DNA of 64,000 nt from DASQGA01 sp963722715 (GCA_963722715.1 CAVROA010000004.1:155455-219454); one strand, 5' to 3'; numbered from the stretch's first letter, positions 25,659-37,857 are shown. Program-made: numbers and translations. The notes: generated from the letters alone by a model not told the origin.

Positions 25659-27116
25659 GTGAAGCATCTTGACTCCTCGATCGGGGACGACGGCAAGAGC
25701 GATGCTATACCCCGTTCAGGGGATATTCAAGAGGCTTTGACAAGTTTCAACAAGATCGTTCAGGAATTGCGTCCCACCCCGATCCAGTGGTATGCCGTAG
25801 CACTTGCCACGATCGCCCTAGTTCTTGCCGCCGTCTTTGCACAGGCGGGGGCCATTCTTGAAGCCCCCGTTTGGGCGCTCATGGTGCTTTCGATCGTGGC
25901 CGCCTGCGCAGAGAAGCAGCCAGTTCGGATCAGCAAGAACACCGAGGTTGCCGTTTCGGTGCTCCCTATTCTCTTTGCGGCCGTGGCCTTCGGGCCACTC
26001 GCCGCTATGGTGGTCGGCGCCGTCGGCCTAGTAGCCGACTTCGGAGCTCCGTATACACGGTGGGTGATCTGGACTTCGATGCGCGCGATCGCTGCTGGAC
26101 TCGCTGGTGGGGCTGCGATGCTGGTTCTCGGCGATTCGAAGTCTTTCGGAGTGCTTGCTGCCGCCGTTCTGGCTGCAACGGTCACTGAGGCAATCGTCGA
26201 TGCGATACTTGCATCGCTCACGGTTGCGGTGCGCGGGTCCGGTTCTTGCAGGGACTTTCTTCTTCTCGTTCGACCGGTCGTCTTTTCGAGTGTGCCTTTC
26301 TACACACCGGTGGTAGTACTGCTGGTGTACTCATATCGCGAGGTTTCGCCCTGGAGTCTCTTGCTCTTTTTCGGGCCGGCGTTTGCTGCACACACGCTGT
26401 ACCGCCTCTATCGAGAGCAACAGGAGGCTACTGGCGAACTCACAAATGTGAACGCCAGACTCGAGCGCGCCAACATCTCCTTCGCGAGTGCACTCGTCGC
26501 CGCCCTCGACGCACGAGACCGTTATACGGCGGGTCACTCTGCCGCGGTAGCCGTCTATGCGCGGGACATCGCAGCAAGGCTTCAGTTGAGCGAGGAACAG
26601 CAGCAGCTGGCCCACCTGTGTGGCCTCGTTCACGACATCGGGAAGGTGGGACTTCCGCCCGGGATCCTCGAGAAGCCCGGCGCGCTGACGCTCGAGGAGC
26701 GGCGGATCATGGAGGAGCACTCCGTGATCGGCGAGCGAATCCTTGCGAACGTAGACGACTATGCAGAGATCGCGAAGATCGTGCGCCACCATCACGAACG
26801 GATGGACGGCAACGGCTACCCGGACGCCATCCCCGGGGATGAGATCCCGCTCATTTCGCGAATCATCGCAGTGGCGGACGCCTACAACGCGATGACGTCG
26901 GGGCGGCCGTACAGAGACGCTATGCCAACCCGAGTCGCGCGCTTCCGTCTGGCGCAGGCTGCTTCGACGCAGTTCGACACCACCGTCGTCGCTGCATTTG
27001 AGGCGATTTTGGCTGGGTCGAAGGAGAGCTACCTCTCAGGCCTAAGCGCGGATTTCGGAGTCGAAGTCCAGCGCCAGCCGTCCATGCGGCCTTTGGCCGT
27101 CGCTCAGACCGCCTAG
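25659..27116 (+). CDS. membrane HD-GYP phosphodiesterase
   Basis: 485 residues from GTG 25659. A cytoplasmic N-terminal segment (1-40) is followed by about seven or eight hydrophobic helices (45-255), a short linker helix (LYREQQEATGELTNVNARLERA), and an HD-GYP domain (about 275-450). The domain has the metal site LVHDIGKVGLPPGILEKPG and the family motif HHERMDGNGYPD. HD-GYP proteins hydrolyse cyclic di-GMP; the membrane part resembles MASE-type sensory modules. Codon use is less GC-extreme than in the metabolic genes nearby, as in the LAL gene that converges on it. The sensed signal is unknown. Confidence 0.9.
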   Translation: MKHLDSSIGDDGKSDAIPRSGDIQEALTSFNKIVQELRPTPIQWYAVALATIALVLAAVFAQAGAILEAPVWALMVLSIVAACAEKQPVRISKNTEVAVSVLPILFAAVAFGPLAAMVVGAVGLVADFGAPYTRWVIWTSMRAIAAGLAGGAAMLVLGDSKSFGVLAAAVLAATVTEAIVDAILASLTVAVRGSGSCRDFLLLVRPVVFSSVPFYTPVVVLLVYSYREVSPWSLLLFFGPAFAAHTLYRLYREQQEATGELTNVNARLERANISFASALVAALDARDRYTAGHSAAVAVYARDIAARLQLSEEQQQLAHLCGLVHDIGKVGLPPGILEKPGALTLEERRIMEEHSVIGERILANVDDYAEIAKIVRHHHERMDGNGYPDAIPGDEIPLISRIIAVADAYNAMTSGRPYRDAMPTRVARFRLAQAASTQFDTTVVAAFEAILAGSKESYLSGLSADFGVEVQRQPSMRPLAVAQTA

Positions 27117-29664
27117 TCAGGCGTATCGTCGCTTTCACGGTTCGGAGCCAACGCGGCTTGGAGGCGGCTCTCGACCCCGAGCTTCTCAAGTATGTGGTGG
27201 ACGTGGACCTTTGTAGTGCTGAGGCTGATCACAAGCCGCTTCGCAATCTCAGCGTTTGAGAGTCCGTTACGAATGAGTTCGAGTACTTCGACTTCACGTG
27301 GAGTCAGGATGGACTCCGAGGTAACCGCTGAGTGCTCGCCAAAATCACTCAATCCGAGCCCACGAGCAAGGGCAGCGTCGTTCGCTCGCTCTACGACTAC
27401 CCGTAACGTGGGCCAGTGGTCGGAGTTGGCTACAGACGTCAGTACTTCCGGGCAAAGCCTGTAGGTCGTGACCCATGCATCAGCCATGCCATCGGCATGA
27501 GCAGCGCAAGCTAGCGACGATGCGCGGTTCTGCGGCATCTGCCTCTTTGCGATGAAAGGCGGCTATTAGGTCCGCGAACTCAACAAAATAGCGAGCCTCC
27601 GCACTTGACGAGAGCGAGCGAGCTAGCTCTACGAATCGCGGGGCTTCTGGCATATCAGCGGCTGTGAGCCCGAGCCCGACCACCCCGTAAAAGTCTCCTA
27701 CTGAGACACGCTGTAGTTCGGAAGGGAAATCACGCTCGTAGAGATTCCATTGGCATGCTCCTCCCAGAGCCAGTTGAAGCCGAAGCTTCAACTGGAGATT
27801 GATGAGCTCTGTGTAGGGGTCGACGACAAGACTGTGGAGACGTTCCGCAGAATCCTTCGCCTGTTCCATTCGTCGCAGACCGATCTCCGCTAGCGCCTTC
27901 CAAAACAAACACTGAGGAATGGCGACCGTAAGGCCGAGCATTTCGCTTCTTTCAAGCGCCATGGTCACCAGGGCTCAGACCGTGAACGTACTCGGCAGCC
28001 ATGTCTCGCACGATCGCGCATTGAGTAAGGAAACTTGTGGCAACAGCTGGATCTCGCGTGGTTTCCGCAAGCGGAAGGAGTGGTTCTAGGATGGGCCATG
28101 CACCCTTGAAACTCCCTCTGCGCGACGCGTAGGCGACGCGTCCGATGGCGACGCGAAGCGCCGAATCGACATCGGTCCCCGCCCGCTGGGATAGCGAATG
28201 AAGGAGCTCTTCAGCTTCCTCACTGGACTGCGCCAGCGCCGCAAGGTAGGCAGTCCAAAGCGCCGCCCGCTCATCCGAAGGTGTTTCCGCCCATTCCACA
28301 GCGCTAAGGCCGTGAGAAAGGGCCGCTTCATCGTCATTGAGCCAATAGGCCGCCTGGCTGGCAAGCCGAGCAGCTCGGGATCCGTACGTAGCGTCCCCGC
28401 CGATAGCTTTGAGCGTCCGCTCCGCCAGGAGGCGCGCATGGCTGAACTGGCCACGCCACATTGCCGCCTCGGATCGAGCCAGGACTGCGCTTGGGGTCGA
28501 CAGGCCGTCATCACCGCATCGCTCAAGCCACTTCTCAACCGTCTCGACGCGCCCTGAGGCAATGAGTTCAGGCGCTGCGCGGCCGAGAATCTCGGCAATC
28601 GTTTGCGTCTGGTTGGCCTCGAAGGCGGCGGTAAGCGCGTCTTCCCAACGCCCTCGGTCAAGCGCGGCTTCGATCACTGCCTGCTGCAGGCGGTGCCTCT
28701 CCGCGGGCTCCTGGGCGCCGACATAGCCGTGGAAGAAGTCGCGCATCAAGGGATGCAGTCGCACGGCGTCATCCGGGACTCGCTGAACTAGACCGTCGTC
28801 CGAGAGATGCTGAAGCGCTTCCTCAGTCAATAGTGAGGGAACGAGGCTTCGAAGCATTTCGGTCGGAGTACTCGGCAGGATTGACGCCGCCATCAGGATC
28901 TGGCGGATCTCAGGAGGCTCGCGCTTGAGAACCTCCTCGGCGAAGTAGCGGAACAGGGCGTCGGATACGCGCTCCGACGGCATCTCACGTGTCGTGGACA
29001 GAGCAGCGAGGCCGATCACCGCCGGCCAGCCTTCTGCGCCCTCCACCAAGGCTTCGACGGAAGCGTCTGACTCGGTTCCAAGAACCAAGCCTGCCTCCTC
29101 CTGTGTCATCGCGAGCTCGGCCCGTGTGACCTCGGTGATCTCTCCGTACAGAACGCGCCGCGCTGAAGCCCATCGCGGGCGACGCCGACTGGTCACGACG
29201 AGACGTACAGACGAAAGCGTGAGCAGCCAATCGACAAATTCTTCGACCGCGGGCGAATCGCTGACAAGCTGGTAGTCGTCGAGGACGAGCCATGCTTCTT
29301 TTGGCCAGTCCACCAGCTTCTCGGCGAGGAGTTCTGCAAGGAGACGGGCGAGCTTTTCCGGCTGCTCGGCCACCCGTACTCGCTGGTGCAACGACGTGGC
29401 TGCGTCAGGCACGATTGCCTCGATGGCCTCGGCGACGCCCACGGAGAACGCAGCGAGGTCCTCCGATGATTCTGTCGCGCGGTACCAGGCAACCGACTCA
29501 CGGTTCTCGACCCACTCGGTCACAAGGCTGGTCTTGCCGTAGCCGGCTGGCGCGACGAGGAGTATTGCCTGGGCTGCGCTTTCGTCCAGGAGCGCCGTCA
29601 GCCTCGGGCGTCGCACATGGCGGCGGAAGAGTGGGGTCGGTACTCGTTTTCCCTTCGGCTCCAT
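27113..29664 (-). CDS. LuxR-family LAL (MalT-like) ATP-binding regulator, two frameshifts
   Basis: About 849 residues when three frames are joined. Frame one, from ATG 29664 after a GGAGGGAG site, has the Walker A LVAPAGYGKTSLVTEW (residues 37-45), Walker B AWLVLDDYQLV and the winged-helix LHPLMRDFFHGYV. A tetratricopeptide-like region follows into frame two (FWKALAEIGLRRMEQAKDSAERL). Frame three ends with the LuxR DNA-binding domain LTPREVEVLELIRNGLSNAEIAKRL. The breaks are a CCC run (27971-27973, plus-strand GGG) and a TT pair (27508-27509, plus-strand AA), each one base extra. LAL proteins are ATP-dependent activators answering to a small inducer. It overlaps the convergent HD-GYP gene by four bases. 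Confidence 0.8.
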
Positions 29665-29769
29665 GTCTCCCTCCAGGGGGATAGCCGAGGTTAACGGGAA
29701 GCGCGGTGAACTCCTATTCGCCGAACGAGGATGTCCGCGCCCGCAACATCTGTCGCGGGCGCGGTGCCG

Positions 29770-30075
29770 TCATCCCCCGAGGCCGGACACGCCGGAATGC
29801 GGGAGTCGCTCGCGCATACCGACATCCGACTCCAGGCTCGTGGGCTCGTGAGGGTCCTCGCCGGTCAGCTCGCGAAACGCCGCAGGTATCTGGCGACGGC
29901 GGTCAACGGAGAGCTTCATCCGCAGAACGTCGGCGTGAGCCTTCGCTGTTCGCGGCGAGATCCCGAGTCGGTCGGCGATCTCGACATTCGAGTAGCCCTG
30001 CGCGAGCAGGTGCACGACCTGGCGCTGCCGAACGGTAAATCGTGTCTCGCGATCGAGTCTCAGCATGGCCCGCAT
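29770..30075 (-). CDS. small LuxR/GerE-type HTH protein
   Basis: 101 residues. The DNA-binding domain runs from FTVRQRQVVHLLAQGYSNVEIADRLG to the recognition helix ISPRTAKAHADVLRMKLSV. The C-terminal tail is polar with no recognisable domain. No ribosome site is visible before ATG 30075 or the alternative ATG 30066. It sits just upstream of the LAL regulator gene on the same strand (105-base gap), adding to a local cluster of LuxR-type regulators. Confidence 0.78.
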   Translation of the reverse strand: MRAMLRLDRETRFTVRQRQVVHLLAQGYSNVEIADRLGISPRTAKAHADVLRMKLSVDRRRQIPAAFRELTGEDPHEPTSLESDVGMRERLPHSGVSGLGG

Positions 30076-30159
30076 ACTCGCGCGTGTAGTTAGGCCGCGC
30101 TATTGGCCATCGGGCGTATCTCTGCGTCTACACCCTTCGGTCTAAAATGGGCTCGGCGC

Positions 30160-30330
30160 GTGCACTTGGACATCGTCCCCCAGCCCTCCAGTGACGAACG
30201 GGACGCCATCGTCGCGGCGCTCGAAAAGGCGCGAGCCGAGGCCGACAGTCGCGACGACTGGTGGCGTGCCGGCGTGATCGAGAACCTAGAGGAGGGTGCG
30301 GGCGAGAGCCTCTCGCCAGCCGGCGAGTAG
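30160..30330 (+). CDS. small carboxylase-epsilon-like protein
   Basis: 56 residues from GTG 30160: HLDIVPQPSSDERDAIVAAL then DDWWRAGVIENLEEG. The pattern of a Pro-x-Pro-Ser start, a helix with ERxAIVAAL and a WWRAG(x)xEN end resembles the short epsilon-like proteins found beside acyl-CoA carboxylases in actinobacteria. Here the carboxylase alpha gene is 3.6 kb away. It overlaps the tail of the convergent glycerol kinase gene by 45 bases. Assignment rests on motif resemblance only. Confidence 0.5.
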   Translation: MHLDIVPQPSSDERDAIVAALEKARAEADSRDDWWRAGVIENLEEGAGESLSPAGE

Positions 30331-31729
30331 GCGCTCGGCTTCGTCTTCCGGTAGCTCCGGCTCGTACCGCTGCTCGATCCGGCCGAGGGCGGCGATCTCG
30401 GCCGGCGTCTTCCAGACCCCAACGCCGAGGCCGGCGAGCGCGGCTGCGCCGAGAGCGGTGCTCTCCCGCTCGGCGGGCACCTCGACCGGGATCCGGGCGA
30501 GGTCGGCCTGGAGCTGCATCAGGAACGCGTTCTCGCTCATGCCGCCGTCGGCTCTCAGGAGCTCGACGCCGGTTGCCATCGCGTCGAGCACGTCGGTCGT
30601 CTGGTAGGCGGCCGCCTCGAGCGCCGCGCGGACGAGGTGCGCCCGGTCCGTGCCGCGGGTCAGGCCCGTGATGAGGCCACGGGCCTCCGGCGCCCAGTGC
30701 GGCGAGCCGAGGCCCGCCAGTGCCGGCACGAAGTAGACGCCGTCGTTTCCCTCGACCGACTGCGCCAGCGCCTCGCTCTCCGCCGCGTCGTCGAGGAGGC
30801 CGAGGGAGTCGCGGAGCCACTGGATCGCCGCCCCGGTGACGAAGATCGAGCCCTCGAGCGCGTAGACGGCCTGCTCGCCGTGTAGCCGCCAGGCCGCGGT
30901 CCTCAGGAGGCCTTCGGGTGCCGACCGCTGCGTCGCCGCCGGCGTTGGCGAGGACGAAGCTGCCGGTTCCGTACGTCGCCTTGACCTGCCCGGGCTCGTG
31001 GCACCCCTGGCCGAAGAGCGCTGCCTGCTGGTCGCCGGCTATTCCCGTGACGGGGACCCGAGCGCCGAAAAGCTCGGCCTCGGCGATCGGGCCGCTCGAG
31101 TCGACGACCTCCGGCAGGATCTCGCGCGGCACACCGAAGAGCTCGAGCAGCTCGTCGTCCCACTCGAGGCTCTCGAGGCCGAGGAGCATCGTGCGGGAGG
31201 CGTTCGAGACGTCGGTGGCGTGAACCGCGCCGCCGGTCAGCTGCCAGAGGAGCCAGGAGTCGACGGTGCCGAAGGCGAGGTCGGCCGGGTTTCCGCCCGT
31301 CTCGTTGAGGAGCCACTCGAGCTTCGTCGCGGAGAAATAGGGATCCGGGACGAGGCCGGTGCGCTCCCGGATGAGGTCCCGCGGGAGCTCCTCGCAGCGC
31401 CAGGCAGTCCGCCGGTCCTGCCAGACGATCGCGCGGTGCACCGGACGACCCGTCGAGCGCTCCCAGAGCACCGTGGTCTCGCGCTGGTTCGTGATCCCGA
31501 TCGCGGCGAGATCTCCGGGGCCCACGCCCGCCTCGGCAAGGGCCGCCTCGGCGGCGGTCAGCACCGAGATCCAGATCTCCTCCGGGTCGTGCTCGACCCA
31601 GGCCGGGCGGGGAAAGTGCTGCGCCACCTCCGCATAGCCGCGCCCGCGGCGGTGGAGCTCCTCGTCGAAGACGATGCACACCGTCCCGGTGGTGCCCTGG
31701 TCGATCGCAAGGACGAGTGCGTCGGGCAC
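30286..31729 (-). CDS. glpK: glycerol kinase, frameshifted
   Basis: About 480 residues when joined. The first frame from ATG 31729 has the FGGY-family phosphate loop LAIDQGTTGTVCIVFD, ITNQRETTVLWE, IVWQDRRT and the GIAGDQQAALFGQGC/KATYGTGSFVL adenine and phosphate sites. The second frame gives PALAGLGSPHWAPEARG and the C-terminal DGGMSENAFLMQLQADL. The break is a GGG run on the plus strand (30916-30918); one base less restores GTEGLLRTAAW. The enzyme phosphorylates glycerol in the cytoplasm. No glycerol facilitator or glpD lies beside it. Confidence 0.88.
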
Positions 31730-31802
31730 GGCGCGATGCTACTCCGGAGGGCGGCGCGGCCGGCTGCGAGCGAACGAGCTCGCTGCGCCGGCGCTAGTCG
31801 AG

Positions 31803-32987
31803 TTACCGGCCGGGCGATATGGGCGCGCCTGCGCGTGCCTCGAGTAGGTCGCGGACGCGCACCTGCTCGGTCAGCAGGCGGCGGAAGCGCTCGGGCTCGC
31901 CCGCCACGTACGAGCGGCAGAGCTCTCTTCCGGTCGAGTAGGTGTGTATGTAGGTGCGCTGGACCGGCTCGGTGATGAAGCGGATCAAGTGGGCCGCGAG
32001 CTTCGGGGTGATGAGACCCCAGCGCTCGAGATATGCCTGCACCTCGGCCTCGCTCGTTCCGTCGTCGTGCAGCATCAACGCCGCGTTGACGTCCGCCCAC
32101 GCGCACGGTTCGAGGGCCCGCTCGACGGCGAGGGCGTGGGTCAGATCGAACTCGATTCCGGTGTCGTGTATGACCGCGGCGAGCGCCGCCCCGCCGTCGC
32201 CCTCGAGCAGCACGTTCGGCGCGCGCTCGGCGATCCCCTCCGAAACGAGCGACTGCGGCGTGGGCACGAGCACCAGCGTCTCCTCGAGCAGCCCTCGACC
32301 GCGTACGAGCAGGTGCTCCTTGCTGCAGCTCTCCGTGTGGTGGCCGGGATACGTCTCGTGCATGGTGAGCCGGAGCAGCTCCAAGGCTGAGATCGGAAGG
32401 TCGACGTTGACGGAGATCCGGCTGCGCAGGTCGCCGAGGTAGGCGCAGTCCGCCCACCAGGGCTTGTCGCGCACGATCTCGAGGACCACTCCTTCGCCGG
32501 CCGGCAGCTCGACCAGGTCGCGCGTCCACGTGCGCGCCTCCTCGATGACCGCCGCGATCGTGCGCTCGATCTGCTCGGCGGGCACGAGCATCGAGTTTCG
32601 CCAGCGCTCGTGACGCTCGGCCAGCGGCCCATCGCCGGGGAGCAGCTCCTCGAGCTGCTCGTGCGCGGCTGTGAAGACGGCTTCGTCGGTGTAGGTCGGC
32701 CGCACGCCGTAGCAGCCCTCCACCTCGTCGGCGTACGAGCCGGACTCGCCTGCCAGCGCGCCGGCGCAGGTGCGCACGCCCACCACCTGGTCGCGCAGCC
32801 AGCCGTCCTCGAGCTCGTCGAGCAGGGCTTCTGCAGCTGCGACGAGTGTTCGCGGTTCGACCGGCGGCTCCGCGTCGACGGCGGCCGCCAACTCCGGAGG
32901 GCCGTAGTAGGCGTCGACGATCCCTTCGGCGTGCCGGCCGAGCTGCAGCCCCAGCCGGAGGTAGCGCTCCGCAGCGGACTGGGTCAC
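31803..32987 (-). CDS. DUF885-like zinc metallopeptidase
   Basis: 394 residues from GTG 32987 (an upstream ATG at 33068 adds residues with no family look). The metal site is LRLTMHETYPGHHTESCSKEH, the HExxPGHH form of the DUF885 group, with the downstream Glu in VSEGIAERAPN. Helices such as YLRLGLQLGRHAEGIVDAYYG open the protein. DUF885 members are alpha-helical carboxypeptidase-like enzymes of unclear substrate. No signal peptide is present, so it is cytoplasmic. It stands alone behind glpK. Confidence 0.78.
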   Translation of the reverse strand: MTQSAAERYLRLGLQLGRHAEGIVDAYYGPPELAAAVDAEPPVEPRTLVAAAEALLDELEDGWLRDQVVGVRTCAGALAGESGSYADEVEGCYGVRPTYTDEAVFTAAHEQLEELLPGDGPLAERHERWRNSMLVPAEQIERTIAAVIEEARTWTRDLVELPAGEGVVLEIVRDKPWWADCAYLGDLRSRISVNVDLPISALELLRLTMHETYPGHHTESCSKEHLLVRGRGLLEETLVLVPTPQSLVSEGIAERAPNVLLEGDGGAALAAVIHDTGIEFDLTHALAVERALEPCAWADVNAALMLHDDGTSEAEVQAYLERWGLITPKLAAHLIRFITEPVQRTYIHTYSTGRELCRSYVAGEPERFRRLLTEQVRVRDLLEARAGAPISPGR

Positions 32988-33130
32988 GACCGAGCCTACG
33001 GCGTGCCGGTGGGGTGTTGTGTAGCAGCCTGCTAGCGCATTTCCCTCGAACGAGGGATATAGGCGCATCGTTTGATGCCGAGAGAAGTAGCAAGACGGTG
33101 TAACGAGTTTCTTGTCCCCTTGAACTGACG

Positions 33131-33170
33131 TACTAAGGCGATCTCTAGCGATTTGAGGTCGCCTTTAGTA
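33131..33170 (+). promoter_or_regulatory. inverted repeat upstream of a small zinc-ribbon gene
   Basis: TACTAAGGCGA (33131-33141) and TCGCCTTTAGTA (33159-33170) pair over 11 bases with one bulged A. It lies 11 bases before the ATG of a 53-residue ORF, so it could be an operator or a leader hairpin. The rest of the 194-base spacer shows no gene. Confidence 0.45.
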
Positions 33171-33181
33171 TTTCCTGACAT

Positions 33182-33343
33182 ATGCCACCTGACTCTGTCG
33201 AGACTCCACCTGAGCCATGCAAGAAGTGCGGCGGCACCGGAGAAATGGACCCGCCCGAGAAGGTGCGCGTCCTGTTTGGCGAGCACAAATTCGTCTGCGA
33301 CCGTTGCGCCGGGGCTAAGACCGAGCCACCGCCGCCGCCATAG
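33182..33343 (+). CDS. small zinc-ribbon protein (CxxCGGTG/CxxC)
   Basis: 53 residues: a short Pro/Glu head, CKKCGGTGEMDPP, then KVRVLFGEHKFVCDRCAGAK and a poly-Pro tail. The two Cys pairs (C-x2-C, C-x2-C) form a single zinc site; the first pair has the DnaJ-type CxxCGGTG shape. No Shine-Dalgarno precedes the ATG, but a 40-base inverted repeat does. It is isolated between the peptidase and pgsA. Function unknown; the Cys spacing is the main support that it is real. Confidence 0.55.
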   Translation: MPPDSVETPPEPCKKCGGTGEMDPPEKVRVLFGEHKFVCDRCAGAKTEPPPPP

Positions 33344-33409
33344 TCCCAAGTGCGCTGTACCCCTCAGAGGGGTCGCCGCAGAAGCGTGGCAGACCGCTAG
33401 GCCCTGCTT

Positions 33410-33955
33410 CTACGAGGCCGGGGCGCGTCCGCTGCGGAGGAGGCTCGGCGCCATTCGGGCGTAGTCGAGGCCGGAGAGCCACGTGAGTGCGACTGCGAGG
33501 AGGAGGGCCCACCAGGCGATGTCGTCCGAGATGGCCCCTCCCGCCGCAAGCCCGGCCAGAGCTGCCGCCACGGCCTGTGAGGTCGTCTTCACCTTGGCGA
33601 GATCGCGCGCGCTCATGACGACGCCGCGCTCGAGCGCCGCCAGGCGAAGTCCCGAGACCAGGAACTCCCGCGCCACGATCGCCGCCACCATCCAGGCCGG
33701 GAGCACGCGGTCCACGAGCATGATCAGGGTCGCCAGGATGAGGATCTTGTCTGCGATCGGATCGAGCAGGCGGCCGAGATTCGACGTCTGCTCGCTTCGG
33801 CGCGCCCACCAGCCGTCGAGGTAGTCCGTCGCCATCGCGATGGCGAAGACCACGGTCGCGTAGTAGTCGTGGTTCGGGAAGTTCCAGGCGAACAGGACCA
33901 CGACCACCGGCACCGCGACTGCGCGGCCCAGGGTTAGCTGGTCTGCGAAGCCCAC
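33410..33955 (-). CDS. pgsA: CDP-diacylglycerol-glycerol-3-phosphate phosphatidyltransferase
   Basis: 181 residues with the CDP-alcohol phosphotransferase signature DYLDGWWARRSEQTSNLGRLLDPIADK (D-x2-DG-x2-AR-x8-G-x3-D-x3-D), read in two pieces around residues 43-70. Five or six hydrophobic helices follow (ILILATLIMLV, WMVAAIVAREFLVSGLR, WWALLLAVALTWLSG). It makes phosphatidylglycerophosphate at the membrane, feeding phosphatidylglycerol and cardiolipin. It is divergent from the carboxylase gene with a 20-base gap. PgsA rather than PssA is preferred for the REFLVSGLR segment. Confidence 0.88.
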   Translation of the reverse strand: MGFADQLTLGRAVAVPVVVVLFAWNFPNHDYYATVVFAIAMATDYLDGWWARRSEQTSNLGRLLDPIADKILILATLIMLVDRVLPAWMVAAIVAREFLVSGLRLAALERGVVMSARDLAKVKTTSQAVAAALAGLAAGGAISDDIAWWALLLAVALTWLSGLDYARMAPSLLRSGRAPAS

Positions 33956-33975
33956 TGACGGACAGAATACGGGCG

Positions 33976-35754
<1,779 letters not shown>

Positions 35755-35796
35755 CCGGCCGATACGCTGGCTGCGTGACGACCGACCTGGAGGCGC

Positions 35797-36706
35797 GTGG
35801 ACGAGCGTAGGCCGCTCTGCGCCGAGGTGTCCCGCGAGAGCGCCGAGCCTCTGGCGGCGACGGCGAGCCGCATCGAGAACTGGATCCTCCTCGAGTACCG
35901 CGGGCTCTGGAGCAGGGACATCGTCGCCGGGTCGGGTCTGTCGGACCAGGTGAAGGCCTACCTGCGCGAGCAGCTCGCCGTGCTGCCGCGCTCGAGGCTC
36001 CTGTTCATCCGGCGCCCGGAGCGCCGTCAGCACCCCGAGTACGCGTTTTACGTCGCCCGGACCGCCGAGCGCGGCAGCATCATGCTCGGAGCCGAGCTCG
36101 GCGGTTACAGCGACCTGCTCGATCTGGACCTCGCCGGCGCGCTCGACACCGGCTCCGCAGGGTGGGCGCACCCGGTCGAGGGACCGTTTCTCGTCGTCTG
36201 CACGCACGGGAAGAGGGACCGCTGCTGTGCCAAGTTCGGGCGCCCGCTCTACGACGCAGTCCGCGAGCAGGCCGAGGAGGACACGGTCTGGCAGGCCTCA
36301 CACGTCGGCGGCGACCGGTTTGCCGGGAACCTGGTCTCGCTGCCCCGAGGGCCTCTATTTCGGCCGAGTGGAGCGCTCCGGGGTCTGGGCGCTTCTCGAC
36401 GAGGTGCTCGCAGGCCGCATCCCCCTCGAGCACTACCGGGGGCGTTCCTGCTACTCGTTCGCCGAGCAGGCGGCCGAGCGGGCGGTGAGGGAGGCGACAG
36501 GTGCGACCGCGCCTGACGACCTGGCGCTCGTCTCCTCGGAGGCAGAGGCGGACGGCTGGCTCGTGCGCTTCGAGGTGTCGGGCGAGGTGCACGAAGTCGT
36601 TGTCGCCGCCGAGCTCGGCGAGCCCACCTACCTGACCTGCGACGCGGTTAGCCCGTCCCGTCCGCGCCGGTTTGTCCCCCTGGCGCATCGGGTGGTGTCG
36701 CGTTGA
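35797..36706 (+). CDS. sucrase/ferredoxin-like protein (thioredoxin-like [2Fe-2S]), frameshifted
   Basis: About 302 residues from GTG 35797, which follows a GGAGG site. The thioredoxin-like ferredoxin part contains VCTHGKRDRCCAKFGRPLYDAV, the expected Cys cluster, and ASHVGGDRFAGNLVSLP, the second conserved block. The frame breaks in a CCCC run (36343-36346). Removing one C gives LPEGLYFGRVERSGVWALLD and the C-terminal domain ending HRVVSR. The family's biological role is poorly known. Its end overlaps the convergent JmjC gene by 59 bases. Confidence 0.82.
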
Positions 36707-37857
36707 CGAGCAGGAAGCCCTCGCGCACCAAGCGGCGCACGAGCACCAGTCGCCCCGCCTCGTCGAGCTCGCCGGGCAGGTCGGCCGCACTGAAGATGCC
36801 GTCGGCCGTCGCAACGAAGGCAATCGCCTCCTCGGCCTGAGCCGGGAAGGAGACCCGCTTTCCCTCGAAGACCAGAGAGGCTCCATCCCCGGAGTGCTCC
36901 AGGTCGGCGATCACCGTCGGGCGCCGCCTGAGCTCGGTGTCGGCCGTCAGGTCGTCGAGGGCGCGGAGCTGGCCGAGCTGTCCTCCGAGGATCGGCCGGC
37001 GGCTCCGGACGAGCCGCGACCGCATCCTGCGGGCCACGCTCTCGGCGGCGAGTCGCTCGCGGACCCGCTCCAGGAGATCGACCGACTGCTCGCCCTCGAC
37101 CGGGACGCTCCGGCGGAAATCGATGTCGTCCGCACACGAGTCGACGGCGGCGCGCACGGCGTCGATCCAGCTGTAGACGTTCACCCCGACCGTGATGTGG
37201 AGCGAGTCCGCGTCGGAGGTCAGCGCCTCGTGCATCCAGCCGCGAGGCAGGTACAGAACGTCGCCGGCCGCCAGGGTCAGGTCGTGGACAGGGTCGCCCG
37301 GGGCTCCAAGCTCGGCCTTGTAGCGCTGGTTGCGGAGCGGGAGCTCGAGCACGGGGTCGTAGACGAGCCAGCGCTTGTGGCCCGCGACCTGGAGCACGAA
37401 GACGTCGTGTGTGTCGTGGTGGACGGGCAGGCCCTGTGAGCCGCGCGGCGTGTAGTAGGCGTTCGCCTGAACCGGGTGGCCGAGGGCCGCCTCGAGGCCG
37501 CGGCAGAACTCGGCGAGCGGCCTCCAGTTGTAGTGAAGGCCCTGGAGGACGATCGTCGCCCCGGCCTCGAACTCCGCGAGGACGCGATGGACGTCCGCCG
37601 ATCGCGAGAACGGCTGGGGGCTCCAGGGGATGTCGGTCGTGTAGTCGCCGAGCGCGATCTGCTCTCCGGCCTTGACGAGGCGGAACGCCGGGTACCTGAG
37701 GCCCGTATCGCAGACGAGGCGCTCGACGTTTTGCTCAGAGAGGAGGTCGTCGAAGCGGCCCTCCTCGCTTCGGGACACGGCGAGCGGTTGTCGCTCCCAG
37801 AACTCGGCGAGAAACTCGTCCGCGCTCTTGGGAGCGACGATCCGCTCGAGCTCGGTT
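36648..37857 (-). CDS. JmjC/cupin 2-oxoglutarate oxygenase (ROXA-like)
   Basis: The recognisable enzyme starts near ELERIVAPKSADEFLAEFW and runs about 400 residues. The metal-binding HxD is in LPVHHDTHDVFVLQV; KRWLVYDPVLELPL and AGDVLYLPRGWMHEALTS (distal His) complete the double-stranded beta-helix. A C-terminal winged-helix-like domain follows (VRRLVREGFLLVNA). Such enzymes hydroxylate protein side chains. No ATG, GTG or TTG lies near the domain start in this frame; the nearest GTGs lie inside the Asp-rich ORF at 37861-38064. The enzyme therefore either starts inside that ORF or is fused to it by a missed frameshift. The start coordinate given is approximate. Confidence 0.75.
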
